Of a DNA stretch of 64,000 bases, positions 22,540 through 36,200 are shown piece by piece. Positions within the stretch are counted from its first letter, which is position 1, and each line of letters begins with the position of its first letter. Below the pieces are notes generated by a model. It was not told the DNA's origin. It was given only the letters and a program-made list of their open reading frames with translations, and searched no databases. Both the position numbers and the translations under genes were made by a program. Source of the stretch: Xestospongia bergquistia (lineage: Eukaryota; Porifera; Demospongiae; Haplosclerida; Petrosiidae); NCBI GenBank assembly GCA_963965975.1, contig OZ014416.1, positions 3,782,001 through 3,846,000 on the forward strand, given 5' to 3'.

Positions 22540-24000
22540 ACCTAGAAGGACAACAAATCATGTTACTTGAGTCTATCACGATGTAATACATTACTTTACC
22601 ATGTACCGAGGAACATCATTCGCTCAGAAATACTGCAGGGAAGACTGCCAAATGACTTGGCTAAATGGAATGCAACATACTTTATTAACCAGCATATTTA
22701 CTTAATGAATATTACTCAGACTTGCAACATAGTACTAAATATACTTCTTACTAAAGTCAATATATCACAGAGAAAAGGACTAGTTTAAAAGTCAAGCTTG
22801 ATATACTAACAGACGTGGAGTACTGCTTCTCTGACCATATTTGTTACTATTGTCTTTCCCTTTTGTTGTAGTCAAGAACATCATTATCTGAGATTTACTA
22901 CAGAGGACACTGTCAAATGGTTTGGCTGTATGGAATCCAGTTCCTTATTCTGTCTTGCTTAACAGCCCTGCAAAGGTAAAGTACTTACAAGTACAAAAAC
23001 ATAACAAGCTGACACTCATACAAAAATACACGATATACTAATACACATGGAGTACCGCTACTCTGACCGTATTTATTTGCCCTTGGGCTGTAGCAAGTAA
23101 CATCATTGTCTTGGATTGACTTGGCTGAAAGGATATAAAGTCTGGTTGCTAAAATGAAGTAATGCACAAAATATACTGATTACTAAAGCCTATACCTTAC
23201 AGAGAAAAGGACTAGATAGATATTATGTTTTAAAATGACTAGTTAATAACTTGTATAAACACATTCACATATGATACAGCACACAACTCAAGACTAAATA
23301 ACACAATATTCATATTTTATAAAGTATGTTGCATAGATAACTTATGGTACACATATGATAATAATATTCATAACTATATGCAACACAATAACCAAATAAT
23401 AATACAGTACCCATTGGTTGCTAAAATGAAGTAATGCTGTCTAAGATTTCTAGTACAAACCTCTAGTACCAACCATTACAAGCTCATACTGAAACAAAAG
23501 TTGAGACAATGGAGGTAAATAGGCTTGTACTAAATAGAAAAACTTGACTAATGTTATTCAGACATTGTATTAAATATACTGGTTACTAAATTCTATATAC
23601 TATGGAGAAAAGGAACACTCAGATATGTTTGCAAATGACTTACGACAGACTTAGTACAGACAACAGATGCACTAAAACTAAGAGCTAAAGCTCAATGAAC
23701 TATAGGCTGTCCAAGTTGAGTAGAGCCACACAGATGTGTGAATAATTTTGCCTTTTTACGTGCTATCAACATGAAACTTGCACTATCGATTTAGCTCACA
23801 AATGCACATTTTATATATAAAATTTGGCTCTCTAGCACTACGAGAAAGTACCAAACTAGAAAACTCCTTACATTTTCAATGGCATACATTTCACAAACTT
23901 CAAATTGCACACCTTCGAGGGTTTAATAAAAAACAATTTTTGCTTTAAGTCACCCATCTATCACTTGGAAATTAAAAATTACAATTCTAATTATATGAAC
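22540..24000 (+). repeat. Diverged leading part of the large exon-like array
   Basis: Older copies of the unit that dominates 26.7-46 kb. One at 22604 reads CGAGGAACATCATTCGCTCAG; one at about 22870 has the phrase TTTGTTGTAG before the segment and GTAAAG after it. Contains no independent gene. Confidence 0.75.
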
Positions 24001-24349
24001 AAATGGTATATTATAACAATTATTATTAACCCTTTACCGACCAAGGTTGCAGATTTGCAACTTTTTGGAACATGCACGAAACGACCAAGGTTGCATATTT
24101 GCAACTTTAATACCAAGCGCTGAAGAAGGAATGCACTCAGTCCGAAATCCTCATTAATGTCTATGGAACGAAAATAAGATTTATCAATAAAATGACCTTA
24201 GTTTTTTTAAGAATTGCAATCAACCTCGTCGTAATTGAGCGCAATATTTATACGCATATAATTTCATCAAACAGCTGGCACACCCAGCCATAAATTAGTT
24301 CTCAGCTGCCACACCCAGCCATAAATTTAGCTCTCAGCAGTAATTAGCC

Positions 24350-24478
24350 ATGAATTACAGAGCAGAAGATATTGTTGAAATGATTGAAAACGAATGGGAA
24401 ATTGGTGGTGAGGTTATTTGTGAGTATAGTGACGATGATTTTGACGTAGAAGAGGAAGAAGAGATTGTTGTTATATAG
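24350..24478 (+). CDS. Probable first exon of piggyBac copy B transposase
   Basis: ATG at 24350 opens a very acidic frame (EYSDDDFDVEEEEE) to TAG at 24476-24478, typical of the N-terminus of piggyBac transposases. The exon may end earlier by splicing. It lies about 300 bp inside the left end and 290 bp before the next coding block. Confidence 0.6.
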   Translation: MNYRAEDIVEMIENEWEIGGEVICEYSDDDFDVEEEEEIVVI

Positions 24479-24769
24479 TATAATATATAATAGTTATTAT
24501 TGTATATATAATATGTATAATAATGTGTAAGCAGTAACAATATTATTGCATTATAATTAGAAAAACAAACTAAACACTAAGTACCTTTCATTCCATTTTC
24601 TTTTACACAGAATGGACACCAACGAAAATCTGGAAAGGTAAGATCAAAAGAAAGAATTATTATAACCATGTCTACTGCTTCTGTTATTATACCAACACTC
24701 CAAATAATTCTTTGATGCTTGTCTTTTCTAATTCTATAGTTGTGATGCTATGGAGATTGATGAACCATT

Positions 24770-26286
24770 TGAATTTGAGTCAGGTGAATCCTTTTTGAGT
24801 CAACTAAAACTGCCCTTACTACTGACAGGCCTACTACTGTCCTTCCCCGTACTGTTCCTTGTGAACCTACAGTTCCCCTCTCTCATACCCTACTTGGTAT
24901 CTTCCATTTACTTTTTACTCCTGCTCTAATCAATATGATTGCTGAGCAAACTAATGTATACGCTCGAGAAGTGCTATCAACTGATGCCTACGAGAGATTT
25001 GACCAAGTAACACCGCTTGAAATTCAAGCGTATTTTGGATTCATGATTCTAATGGGAATCAATCAATTACCATGCCTTTATCATTACTGGAAATTAGATC
25101 CAACTTACTATTACTCCCCAGTAGCAGACAGGATATCTCTGAGACGATTCTAGGAAATCTCTCGGTTTCTCCATTTCACGCAGAATGAATCCTATTCAGT
25201 TCAGCGAACAGATCCTAGCTATGATCGTCTTTGGAAAATCCGACCGGTGATAACTTCCATATCAGAGAGGTTTTTGGAGATATATAATCCTCACAGTGCC
25301 AGCTCAATTGATGAGGCTATGATCCCCTTCAATTGAAGATCCTCTCTCAAGCAATATCTTCCCAAAAAACCTACAAAGAGAGGGATAAAAGTCTGGATGA
25401 GAGCATATGCTATAAATGGCTATGTTTCTCAATTTCAGGTGTACCTTGGCAAAGTGGGAGGCAGGTCGGAAACACATATACATGAACGGGTTGTGAAAGA
25501 TCTAACCAGGAATCATGTTGGCAAACACTATACAGTGTACTGCGATAACTTTTTCACCAGTGTACAGCTCTTCAATGACCTTCTAAAGGACTCGATCTAT
25601 GCATGCGGCAGCATTTGATGAAATCGAGTAGGCTATCCTGATGAACTTAAGCCTTTTCTTAAGAAGGGACTACCAGAGAGGGGAGATTACAAGACAATTG
25701 AAAAAGAAAATTGCATTTTCTCATTGTGGCAAGACAACAAAACAGTAAGTGTTCTCTCTACCAACTGCAGAAATGAAGAAGGCACAGTAACCAGAAAACA
25801 AAAGGATGGCACAAGAAAAACTTTCACCTGCCCCTTGAATGTTATTGACTACAACAAGTATATGGGAGGGGTTGATTGCAATGACCAGCTACGACACTAC
25901 TACTGTGTACGACTGAAAAGCCATAAATTCTACAAATACATCTTTTGGTTTTTATTTGAACTCACTTTGGCATCCTTCACAGGTATGTACCATCAACAGG
26001 GCATGTATACCATCAATACGTTGACTTCAGGTCAGAGTTGGCAAAACAGCTAATTGGGTATTATAACGGTCGAAAAGTTAGAGGTCGCCCTTCCTCTGCT
26101 ATTCATCCCTCAGTACCAACTCTACACTTCCCAATGAAGGCAGCAAAGCGAAGCAAATGCTCTCATTGCTACAGGAAGGGAAAACAATTGAAGTGGACAC
26201 AGTGGGAATGCCAAATGTGCAAAAAAAACCTATGCCACACAGGAAAACCAGATAGTGACTGTTTCCTAGCATTTCACAATTATTAG
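24770..26286 (+). pseudogene. piggyBac-type transposase, copy B
   Basis: DDE_Tnp_1_7 domain of a cut-and-paste transposase. The frame runs from a Pro/Thr-rich linker through EQTNVYAREVL, YFGFMILMGINQLPCLYHYW and RISLRRF. The three catalytic acids are visible in SSIDEAMIPF (about 25306), YCDNFFTS (about 25540) and YMGGVDCNDQL (about 25860). A C-terminal Cys/His zinc domain (CSHCYRKGK, CQMCKKNLC, DSDCF) ends at TAG 26284-26286. Damage: in-frame TAG at 25151, TGA at 25334 and a double TGA at 25616-25621, then one frameshift near 26000 next to a short GTA(TG)TACCATCAA duplication. It is otherwise the best-preserved piggyBac copy here. Confidence 0.9.
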
Positions 26287-27645
26287 TATTATGTAGTCTA
26301 CACACACACACACTCATAGTATCATATCCTCATGCTATTTACGTACTAAATTATGTTATACACATTTTACTCTACAAATGCACTTCAAAGAGTTTCTTTG
26401 TTCTATACAAACACAAGTAATATATGAAACTAACTTTCAATCATAAAGTAGCCCTAGAATTTTGCTACCAACTTCCCTTTATGATGACAAGATCTTGGAC
26501 AACGTTTCACTATCCTTTTGACTCTTCGTAGAACACAACATGCTAACTTTACTTCGAGCAAAGGCAAAAGCGTTCACATCACTAACCTTACATTTCTTTC
26601 CCTCTACAAACCACAGAAATAATTTGGTCACGGTGTGCGTTTGCGCATGCCATACCACCTAGTAATAAAGATAAAATATTTAATGATAATTATTGCTGTG
26701 TCACTCACAAATATCACAGTTTTAGCACCTTCATTTAGTAAAGCTCATTGAATTTAAAGTCAAGCTATATATACTAACACACTTCACTGTATTTACTTAC
26801 CCTTGGGCTATAGCGAGTAACATTATTGTCTTGGATTTACTGCAGAGAACACTGTCAAATGATTTGGCTGAATGGAATCTGGTTCCTTTTTCTATCTTGC
26901 TAAACATCCCTGTAGAAATAAAGTCATGAATCTTTGGCTGCTAAAACGAAGTAACGATGAACTAAACAAAGGGCTAAAGCTCATTGAATTTAAAGTCAAG
27001 CTATATATACTAATATGCTTGACTATATTTACTTGCCCTTGGGCTATAGCAAGGAACATTATTGTCTTGGATTTACTGCAGAGAACACTGTCAAATGACC
27101 TGGCTGAATGAAATCCAGTTCCTTCTTGTGTCTTGCTAAACAACCCTGCTAAAATAAAGTCATGACTCCATGTTTGCTAAAACAAAGTAATACTGTCTAA
27201 GATTTCTAGCACAAAATATTAAAACGTGATTACAAATGCACTAAACTAAGGGCTAAAGCTCATTGAATTTAAACTCAAGCTATATATACTAACACACTTC
27301 ACTGTATTTACTTGCCCTTGGGCTATAGTGAGGAACATTATTGTCTCGGATTTACTGCAGAGAACACCGTCAAATGATTTGGCTGAATGGAAACTAGTTC
27401 CTTCTTCTGTTTTGGTAAACAGACCTGTAGAAATGAAGTTGTGAATGATTGGTTGCTAAAACGAAGTAATGCTGTCTAGGATTTCTGGTACAAACCTTTA
27501 CAAGCTGATACTGATACCAAACAAGACACAATAGGGGTTAAAAGCCCTGCAGAAATAAAGTCGTACTCATTGGTTGCGAAAACGCTAAGATTTCTAGTAC
27601 ACATCGTGACAAGCTTACTGATGTTATCTTTAGTCTTATATGAGG

Positions 27646-27800
27646 CTCCAACTGTATAATATCCTTCAGCAACAGCTGGTACAAGAATTACATCTGCTTT
27701 TGCTCTTCCTATAATTGAAATGCCTCCTCTACGATCTCAACTGAAATACTAGGTATATCAGAACCCACCTAATAATAAAGATAAAATATTTAATGATAAT
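27646..27800 (-). repeat. Embedded segment repeated at 32090-32250
   Basis: A block of about 150 bp absent from most units, present here and about 4.44 kb further on. On the minus strand both read GFDIPGISVEIVEEAFQLLE in an open frame of about 26 codons, with an adjoining segment ATTGCTGTGTCACTCAC that also occurs at about 26690. Possibly the remnant of an exon captured by the array. Confidence 0.55.
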
Positions 27801-28159
27801 TATTGCTGTGTCACTCACAAATATCACAATTTTAGCAGCTTCATTTAGTAAAGCTCATTGAATTTAAAGTCAAGCTATATATACTAACACATTTCACTGT
27901 ATTCACTTGCCCTTAGGCTATAGCAAGGAACATTATTGTCTTGGATTTACTGCAGAGAACACCGTCAAATGTTTTGGCTGAATGGAATCCAGTTCCTTCT
28001 TCTGTCTTGCTAAACAGCCTGTAGAAATAAAGTCGTGACTCATTGGTTGCTACTAAAGAAGTAATGCTTCTATGATTTCTAGTACAAACCTTTACAAGCT
28101 GATACTGATACCAGAGAAGACACAATGGGGGTGAAAAGACTTTTATACTGGTTATTAAA

Positions 28160-28990
28160 GTGTATATATTACAGAGACAAGGAAACGTGATATATGTTTT
28201 AAAATGACTTATTACAGGCTTAGTTAAGATAACAAATGCACTAGAACTAAGGAGTAAAGCTCATTGAATTTAAAGTCAAGCTAGATATATTAACACAAAT
28301 GAATTGATACACTGACTGTATTTACTTGCCCATGGGCTGTAGCGAGGAACATTATTGTCTTGGATTTACTGCAGAGACCACTGTCAAATGATTTGGCTGA
28401 ATGGAATCTGGTTCCTTCTTCTATCTTGCTAAACAGCCCTGTAGAAAGAAAGTCATGAATCTTTGGTGGCTAAAACGAAGTAAAGATGCACTAAACTAAA
28501 GGCTAAAGCTCATTGAATTTAAAGTCAAGCTATATATACTAACACACTTGACTGTATTTACTTGCCCTTGGGCTATAGCGAGGAACATTATTGCTAAAAT
28601 GAAGTAATGCAGTCTAAGATTTCTAGTATAACCATTACAAACACATTCACATATGATATCGGACAATACTCAAGACTCAATAAATCTCTACAATATGCAC
28701 ATTTTATAATATAAAGTGCATAGATAACTTATGGGACAGGAAGTCTACACATGATAATCATATTCACAAGTATACACAATACAATAACCAACCAATAATA
28801 CAGCACAAGCTGATACTGACACAAACGTAGAGACAGTGAGGGTAAACAGCCCTGCAGAAATAAAGTTGTGACAAAACATTACAAGCTAATACTGATACAA
28901 AAGTAGACACAATAGGTTTAAAAGGGCTTGTACTAAATAAAAACACTTGACTAACTACTCATATAATGGTAGACATAATGGGGCTAAATA
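28160..28990 (+). repeat. Block duplicated about 5.95 kb downstream (34110-34940)
   Basis: The two blocks are nearly identical over more than 800 bp, including a rare module (ACATATGATATCGGACAATA, then a GGGACA-GAAGTCTACACATG stretch). Relatives of this module lie at about 23270, 37915, 42965 and 44630. It marks a higher-order repeat of about 6 kb. Confidence 0.8.
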
Positions 28991-29699
28991 GGCTTGTAGT
29001 GATAAAACAATTGACTAATATTATTCAGACTTCCTACATTGTACTAAATATACTGGTTACTAAAGTTTATATATTAGAGAAAAGGAATAGTCAGATATGT
29101 TTCCAAATGACTTATCAGATGCACTAAAACTAAGGGCTAAAACTGACTCAATTTCTTTTGTTCTAGCGAGTAACATCATCGTCTAAGATTTATTGCAGAC
29201 AAGACTGTCAAATCACTTGGCTGCATGTAATACAGTTCCTTCTTCTGTCTTGCTCCACAGCTCTGCAGACGTAAAGTCCTGACAGATTGGTTGCTAAAAT
29301 GAAGTAATGCTGTCTAAGATTTTTAGTACAAACCTTTACAAGCTGATACTGATACCAAAGCAGACACAATCAGGGTAAAAAGCCTTTTAAAAACACTTGA
29401 ATATTATTATTGAGACTTGCTACATTGACTGGCAGTACTTGTTACTACTGTTTTTTCCTTCTGTTCTAGCAAGGAATTTCATTGTCTCGGATTTACTGCA
29501 GAGAACACTGTCAAATACTTGCCTGTTGGAATCCAGTTCCTTCTTTTGTCTTGTTAAACAGCCCTGCAGAAGTAAAGTCCTGACACATTGATTGCTAAAA
29601 TGAAGTAATGCAGTCTATGATTTCTAGTACAAACCACTGTACTTTAGATTATTGGTGATAGCTACTTGTAGTAACTTTTCTGCTGCTCTATTATATGCT

Positions 29700-30230
29700 A
29701 TAAATTAGCTAGGAAAGCCAAATCTATCTTTTAAAAAAGAGCATATCTTTTCTATTGTAGCTATACATAATGGAAAAGATGTCTTCGTGTCGTTACCAAC
29801 TGGTTTTGGAAAGAGTTTGTGTTTCAAAATCCTCCCTTTCATGATGGATTACAAGCTAGGTTATGAACCAACTGCTTGAATTCCTCTAGGTCTACAACAG
29901 ATTTCATAAAAATATATGAAGAGAGACTATCATATCATGTCCAGAAACAATAACATCAAGTAAAGCAGTTATTCACGAACCCCAATTATTTCACATTCCA
30001 ACAGCACTGAACAAATTTGTTGCTCTTTCGGCTTCCACTAAATAAATCTCTGCATTACTGACAAACTCGTGCTTAAACTCGTGTAGTGAAAAAAACGTCA
30101 TCAATATAAACCCGACCCATCAATTCGTCATTTAATTTAAAATGTGTCATTATGATGTCAATAATTATGTGCATGCGCAAGCAGTAATGACCAGGCTCTT
30201 TTCTACCGCGAAAGTCTGGGTACGAGGCTA
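29700..30230 (-). mobile_element. Inverted-repeat DNA transposon, copy 3, with helicase fragment
   Basis: On the minus strand the end TAGCCTCGTACCCAGACTTT at 30230 and the next roughly 240 bp match the left part of copy 1 (for example AAATTTGTTCAGTGCTGTTG in both). Beyond that it extends into a helicase coding fragment not present in copies 1 and 2. The other terminus was not found, so the left limit is approximate. The right flank GTACTAAAT is the same array position as copy 4. Confidence 0.7.
29761..29879 (+). pseudogene. RecQ-like helicase fragment (Walker A exon)
   Basis: After a TTTTCTATTGTAG acceptor the frame reads IHNGKDVFVSLPTGFGKSLC and continues to a TGA at 29877. PTGFGKS is a Walker A (motif I) sequence in the context typical of RecQ-family superfamily 2 helicases (DVFVSLPTG-GKS). 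Only motif I is present; motifs Ia to VI are absent from the neighbourhood. It lies inside the inverted-repeat transposon copy 3 and is probably cargo or part of the autonomous parent. Confidence 0.72.
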
Positions 30231-33200
30231 GTACTAAATAAAAACATTCGACTAATTTTATTGAGACTTGCTACATTGTACAAAATATATTGGTTACTAA
30301 AGTCTTTATATTACAGAGAAAAGGACTAGTGAGATATTATATTTCAAAAAGACTTACAATAGGCTTAGTTAAGATAACAAATGCACTAAAACTAAGGACT
30401 AAAGCTCACTGAATTTAAAAGTCATGCTACATATACTACAGCACATGGAGTACTGCTTCTCTGACTGTATTTGTTACTACTATCTTTCCATTTCTAGTAC
30501 AAACCTTTTCAAGCTGATACTGATACCAAAGCAGACACAATGGGGGTAAAAAGCCTTTTAAAAACACTTGATTAATATTATTCAGACTTCCTACATTGTA
30601 CTAAATATACTGGTTATAGGTGCGATATTACATTATAAAATGACATATTACAGGTTTAGTTAAGATAACAAATGCACTAAAACTAAGGGCTAAAGCTCAT
30701 TGAATTTAAAGTCAAGCTAGATATACTAATGCACAATGGAACAATGACACAATGGGAGTAAAAAGCCTTTCAAAAACACTTTACTAATATTATTCAGATT
30801 TCCTACATTGCACTTAATATACTGGTTACTAAAGTATATATTAGAGAGAAAAGAAACAGTCAGATATGTTTTCAAATGACAGGCTTAGTTTTTGTGTGTC
30901 TGACTGAATTTGAAACTCAAGCTACATATACTAACTCACATGGAGTACTACTTACGTGAACGTATTTGTTACTACTGTCTTTCCCTTTCGTTGTAGCGTT
31001 TACTACACAGGAGACAGTCAAATGACTTGGCTGCATGGAATCCAGTTCCTTCTTCTGTCTTGCTAAACAGCCCTGCAGAAGTAATGTCCTGACCCATTTG
31101 CTACTAAAGAAGTAATGCTGTCTAAGATTTCTAGTACAAACCTTTACAAGCTGATACTGAAACCAAAGAAGACACAATGGGGGTAAAAAGCCTTTTATAC
31201 TGGTTATTAAGTGTATATATTACAGAGACAAGGAAACGTGACATATGTTTTAAAATGACTTATTACAGGCTTAGTTAAGATAACAAATGCACTAAAACTA
31301 AGGACTAAAGCTCATTGAATTTAAAGTCAAGCTAGATATACTAACACAAATGAACTATTGATACACTGACTGTATTTATTTCCTAATGGGCTGTAGCGAG
31401 GAACATTAGTGTCTCGGATTTACTGCAGAGAACACTGTCAAATGATTTGGCTGGATGGAATCTGGTTCCTTCTTCTATCTTGCAAAACAGCCCTGTAGAA
31501 AGAAAGTCATGAATCTTTGGTTGCTAAAACGAAGTAACGATGCGCTGAACTAAGGGCTAAAGCTCATTGAATTTGAATTTAAAGTCAAGCTATATATACT
31601 AACACACTTGACTGTATTTACTTGCCCTTGGGCTATAGCAAGGAACATTATTGTCTTGGATTTACTGCAGAGAACACTGTCAAGTGACTTGGCTGAATGG
31701 AATCTAGTTCCTTCTTCTGTTTTGCTAAACAGCCCTGTGGAAATAAAGTTGTGAATGATTCGTTGCTAAAATAAAGTAATGCTGTTTAAGATTTCTTGTA
31801 CAAACATTTACAAGCTGATACTAATACCAAAGAAGACACGATGGGGGTAAAAATTTTTAAAAACACTTGACTAATATTATTCAGACTTGCTACATTGTAC
31901 TAAATATACTGGTTATTAAAGTGTATATATTACAGAGACAAGGATAGGTGAGATATATATTTTAAAATGACTTATTACAGGCTTAGTTAAGATAACAAAT
32001 GCACTAAACTAAGGGCTAAAGCTCATTAAATTTAAAGTCAACCTATATATACTAACACCCTTGACTGTATTTACTTGCCCTTGGGCTATAGCGAGGCTCC
32101 AACTGTATAATATCCTCCGGCAACAGCTGGTACAAGAATTACATCTGCTTTTGCTCTTCCAGTAATTGAAATGCCTCCTCTACGATCTCAACTGAAATAC
32201 CAGGTATATCAAAACCCACCTTATAATAAAGAATATTTAATGATAATTATTGCTGTGTCACTCACAAATATCACAGTTTTAGCACCTTCATTTAGTAAAG
32301 CTCATTGAATTTAAAGTCAAGCTATACATACTAACACACTTCACTGTATTTACTTGCCCTTGGGCTATAGCGAGTAACATTTTTGTTTTGGATTTACTGC
32401 AGAGAACACTGTCAAATGATTTGGCTGAATGGAATCTAGTTCCTTCTTCTATTTTGCTAAACAGCCCTGTAGAAATAAAGTCATGAAACTTTGGCTGCTA
32501 AAACGAAGTAACGATGAACTAAACTAAGGGCTAAAGCTCATTGAATTTAAAGTCAAGCTATATATACTAACACACTTCACAGTACTTACTTGCCCTTTGG
32601 CTATAGCGAGAAACATTATTGTCTTGGATTTACTGCGGAGAACACCGTCAAATGTTTTGGCTGAATGGAATCCAGTTCCTTCTTCTGTCTTGCTAAACAA
32701 CCCTGCAGAAATAAAGTTATGACCCATTGGTTGCTAAAACAAAGTAATACTGTCTAAGATTTCTAGCACAAACTATTACAACGTGACACCACAAATGCAA
32801 TAAACTAAGGGCTAAAGCTCCTTGAATTTAAAGTCAAGCTATATATACTAACACACTTCACTGTATTTACTTGCCCTTAGGCTATAGCGAGGAACATTAT
32901 TGTCTTGGATTTACTGCAGAGAACACTGTCAAATGATTTGGCTAAATGGAATCTGGTTTCTTCTTCTATCTTGCTAAACAGCCCTGTAGAAATAAAGTCA
33001 TGAATCTTTGGTTGCTAAAACGAAGTAACGATGCACTAACACACTTGACTGTATTTACTTGCCCTTGGGCTATAGCGAGGAACATTATTGTCTTGGATTT
33101 ACTGCAGAGAACACTGTAAAATGACCTGGCTGAATGGAATCCAGTTCCTTCTTCTGTCTTGCTAAACAACCCTGCAGAAATAAAGTCATGACTCCATGGT

Positions 33201-36200
33201 TTGTAAAATGAAGTAATACTGTCTAAGATTTCTGCCACAAAATATTACAACGGAATACTACAAATGCACTAAACAAAGGGCTAAAGCTCATTGAATTTAA
33301 ACTCAAGCTATATATACTAACACACTTGACTGTATTTACTTGCCCATGGGCTATAGCGAGGGACATTATTGTCTTGGATTTACTGCAGAGAACACTGTCA
33401 AATGATTTGGCTGAATGCATCTGGTTCCTTCCTCTGTCTTGCTAAACAGCCCTGTAGAAATAAAACAGTGAATGATTGGGTGCCAAAAAGAAGTTATGCT
33501 GTCTAACATTTCTAGTACAAACCATTGCAAGCTGATACTACAAATCCACTAAACTTAGGGCTAAAATTCATTGAATTTAAACTCAAGCTATATATACTAA
33601 CACTCTTCACTGTATTTACTTGCCCTTGCGTTATAGTGAGGAACATTATTGTCTTGGATTTACTGCAGAGAACACTGTCAAATGATTTGGCTGAATGGAA
33701 TCTGGTTCCTTCTTCTATCTTGCTAAACAGCCCTGTAGAAATAAAGTCATGAATCTTTAGTTGCTAAAACGAAGTAACGATGCACTAAACTAAGGGCTAA
33801 AGCTCATTTATTTAAAGTCAAGCTATATATACTAATACACTTCACTGTATTTACTTCCCCTTAGGCTATAGCGAGAAACATTATTGTCTTGGATTTACTG
33901 CAGAGAACACAGTCAAATGTTTTGGCTGAATGGAATCCAGTTCCTTCTTCTGTCTTGCTAAACAGCCATGTAGAAACAAAGTCGTGACTCATTGGTCGCT
34001 ACTGAAGACGTAATGCTGTATGAGATTTCTAGTACAAACCTTTACAAGCTGATACTGTTACGAAAGAAGACACAATGGGGGTAAAAACCCTTTTATACTG
34101 GTTATTAAAGTGTATATATTACAGAGACAAGGAAACGTGACATATGTTTTAAAATGACTTATTACAGGCTTAGTTAAGATAACAAATGCACTAAACAAAG
34201 GGCTAAAGCTCATTGAATTTAATGTCAAGCTAGATATACTAACACAAATGAAGTATTGATACACTGACTGTATTTATTTGCCCATGGGCTGTAGCGAGGA
34301 ACATTAGTGTCTTGGATTTACTGCAGAGACCACTGTCAAATGATTTGGCTGAATGGAATCTGGTTCCTTCTTCTATCTTGCTAAACAGCCCTGTAGAAAG
34401 AAAGTCATGAATCTTTGGTGGCTAAAACGAAGTAAAGATGCACTAAACTAAAGGCTAAAGCTCATTGAATTTAAAGTCAAGCTATATATACTAACACACT
34501 TGACTGTATTTACTTGCCCTTGGGCTATAGCGAGGAACATTATTGCTAAAATGAAGTAATGCAGTCTAAGATTTCTAGTATAACCATTACAAACACATTC
34601 ACATATGATATCGGACAATACTCAAAACTCAATAAAATCTCTACAATATGCACATTTTATAATATAAAGTGCATAGATAACTTATGGGACAAGAAGTCTA
34701 CACATGATAATCATATTCACAAGTATACACAATACAATAACCAACAAATAATACAACACAAGCTGATACTGACACAAACGTAGAGACAGTGAGGGTAAAC
34801 AGCCCTGCAGAAATAAAGTTGTGACAAAACATTACAAGCTAATACTGATACAAAAGTAGACACAATAGGTTTAAAAGGGCTTGTACTAAATAAAAACACT
34901 TGACTAACTACTCATATAATGGTAGACATAATGGGGCTAAATAGGCTTGTAGTGATAAATGACTTGGCTGAATGGAATCCTGTTCCTTCTTCTGTCTTGC
35001 TAAACAACCCTGCAGAAATAAAGTCATGACTCATTGCTTGCTAAAACAAAGTAATACTGTCTAAGATTTCTAGCACAAATTATTACAACGTGATACTAGA
35101 AATGCACTAAACTAAGGGCTAAAGCTCATTGAATTTAAACTCAAGCTATATACACTAACACACTTGACTGCATTTACTTGCCCATGGGCTATAGCGAGGA
35201 ACATTATTGTCTTGGATTTACTGCAGAGAAGAATGGCAAATGATTTGGCTGAATGGAATCTAGTTCCTTTTAAAAACACTTGACTAGTATTATTCAGACT
35301 TGCTACATTGTACTAAATATACCGGTTATTAAAGTGTATATATTACAGAGACAAGAAAAGGTGATATAGTGTTTTAAAATGACTTATTACAGGCTTAGTT
35401 AAGATAACAACTGCACTAAAACAAAGGGCTAAAGCTCATTGAATTTAAAGTCAAGGTAAATATACTAACACAAATGAAGTATTGATACACTGACTATATT
35501 TATTTGCCCACGGTCTGTAGCAAGGAACATTAGTGTCTCGGATTTACTGCAGAGAACACTGTCAAATGACTTGGCTGAATGGAATCCAGTTCCTTCTTCT
35601 GTCTTGCTAAACAACCCTGCAGAAATAAAGTTATGACTCATTGGTTGCTAAAACGAAGTAATACTGTCTAAGATTTTTAGCACAAACTATTACAACGTGA
35701 TACTACAAATGCAATAAACTAAGGGCTAAAGCTCATTGAATTTAAAGTCAATCTACATATACTAACACACTTGACTGTATTTACTTGCCCTTGGGCTAGA
35801 GCAAGGAACATTGTCTTGGATTTATTGCAGAGAACACTGTCAAATGATTTGGCTGAATCGAATCTGGTTTCTTCTTCTATCTTGCTAAACAGCCCTGTAG
35901 AAATAAAGTTATGAATCTTAGGTTGCTAAAACGAAGTAACAATGCACTAAACTAAGGGCTAAAGCTCATTTATTTAAAGTCAAGCTATATATACTAATAC
36001 ACTTTACAGTATTTACTTGCCCTTAGGCTATAGTGAAAAACATTATTGTCTTGGATTCACTGCAGAGAACACCGTCAAATGTTTTTGCTGAATGGAATCC
36101 AGTTTCTTCTTCTGTCTTGCTAAACAACCCTGCAGAAATAAAGTCATGACTCATTGGTTGCTAAAACAAAGTAATACTGTCTAAGATTTCTAGCACAAAC

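Larger units (their letters stand above)
24030..26690 (+). mobile_element. piggyBac-like element, copy B, 3' end missing
   Basis: The left end is TTAA (24026-24029) followed by CCCTTTACCGACCAAGG. Two subterminal hairpins (GTTGCA ... TGCAAC, twice) lie within the first 80 bp, the layout seen in copy C. The transposase follows. No matching right end or second TTAA with GGG is found before the array resumes at about 26690, so the 3' end is deleted or overgrown; the exact boundary is uncertain. Confidence 0.8.

Noticed and set aside
24355-24540. Minus-strand Ser/Tyr-rich frame at the start of piggyBac copy B
   Set aside because: Antisense of the acidic N-terminal exon and an AT-rich intron.
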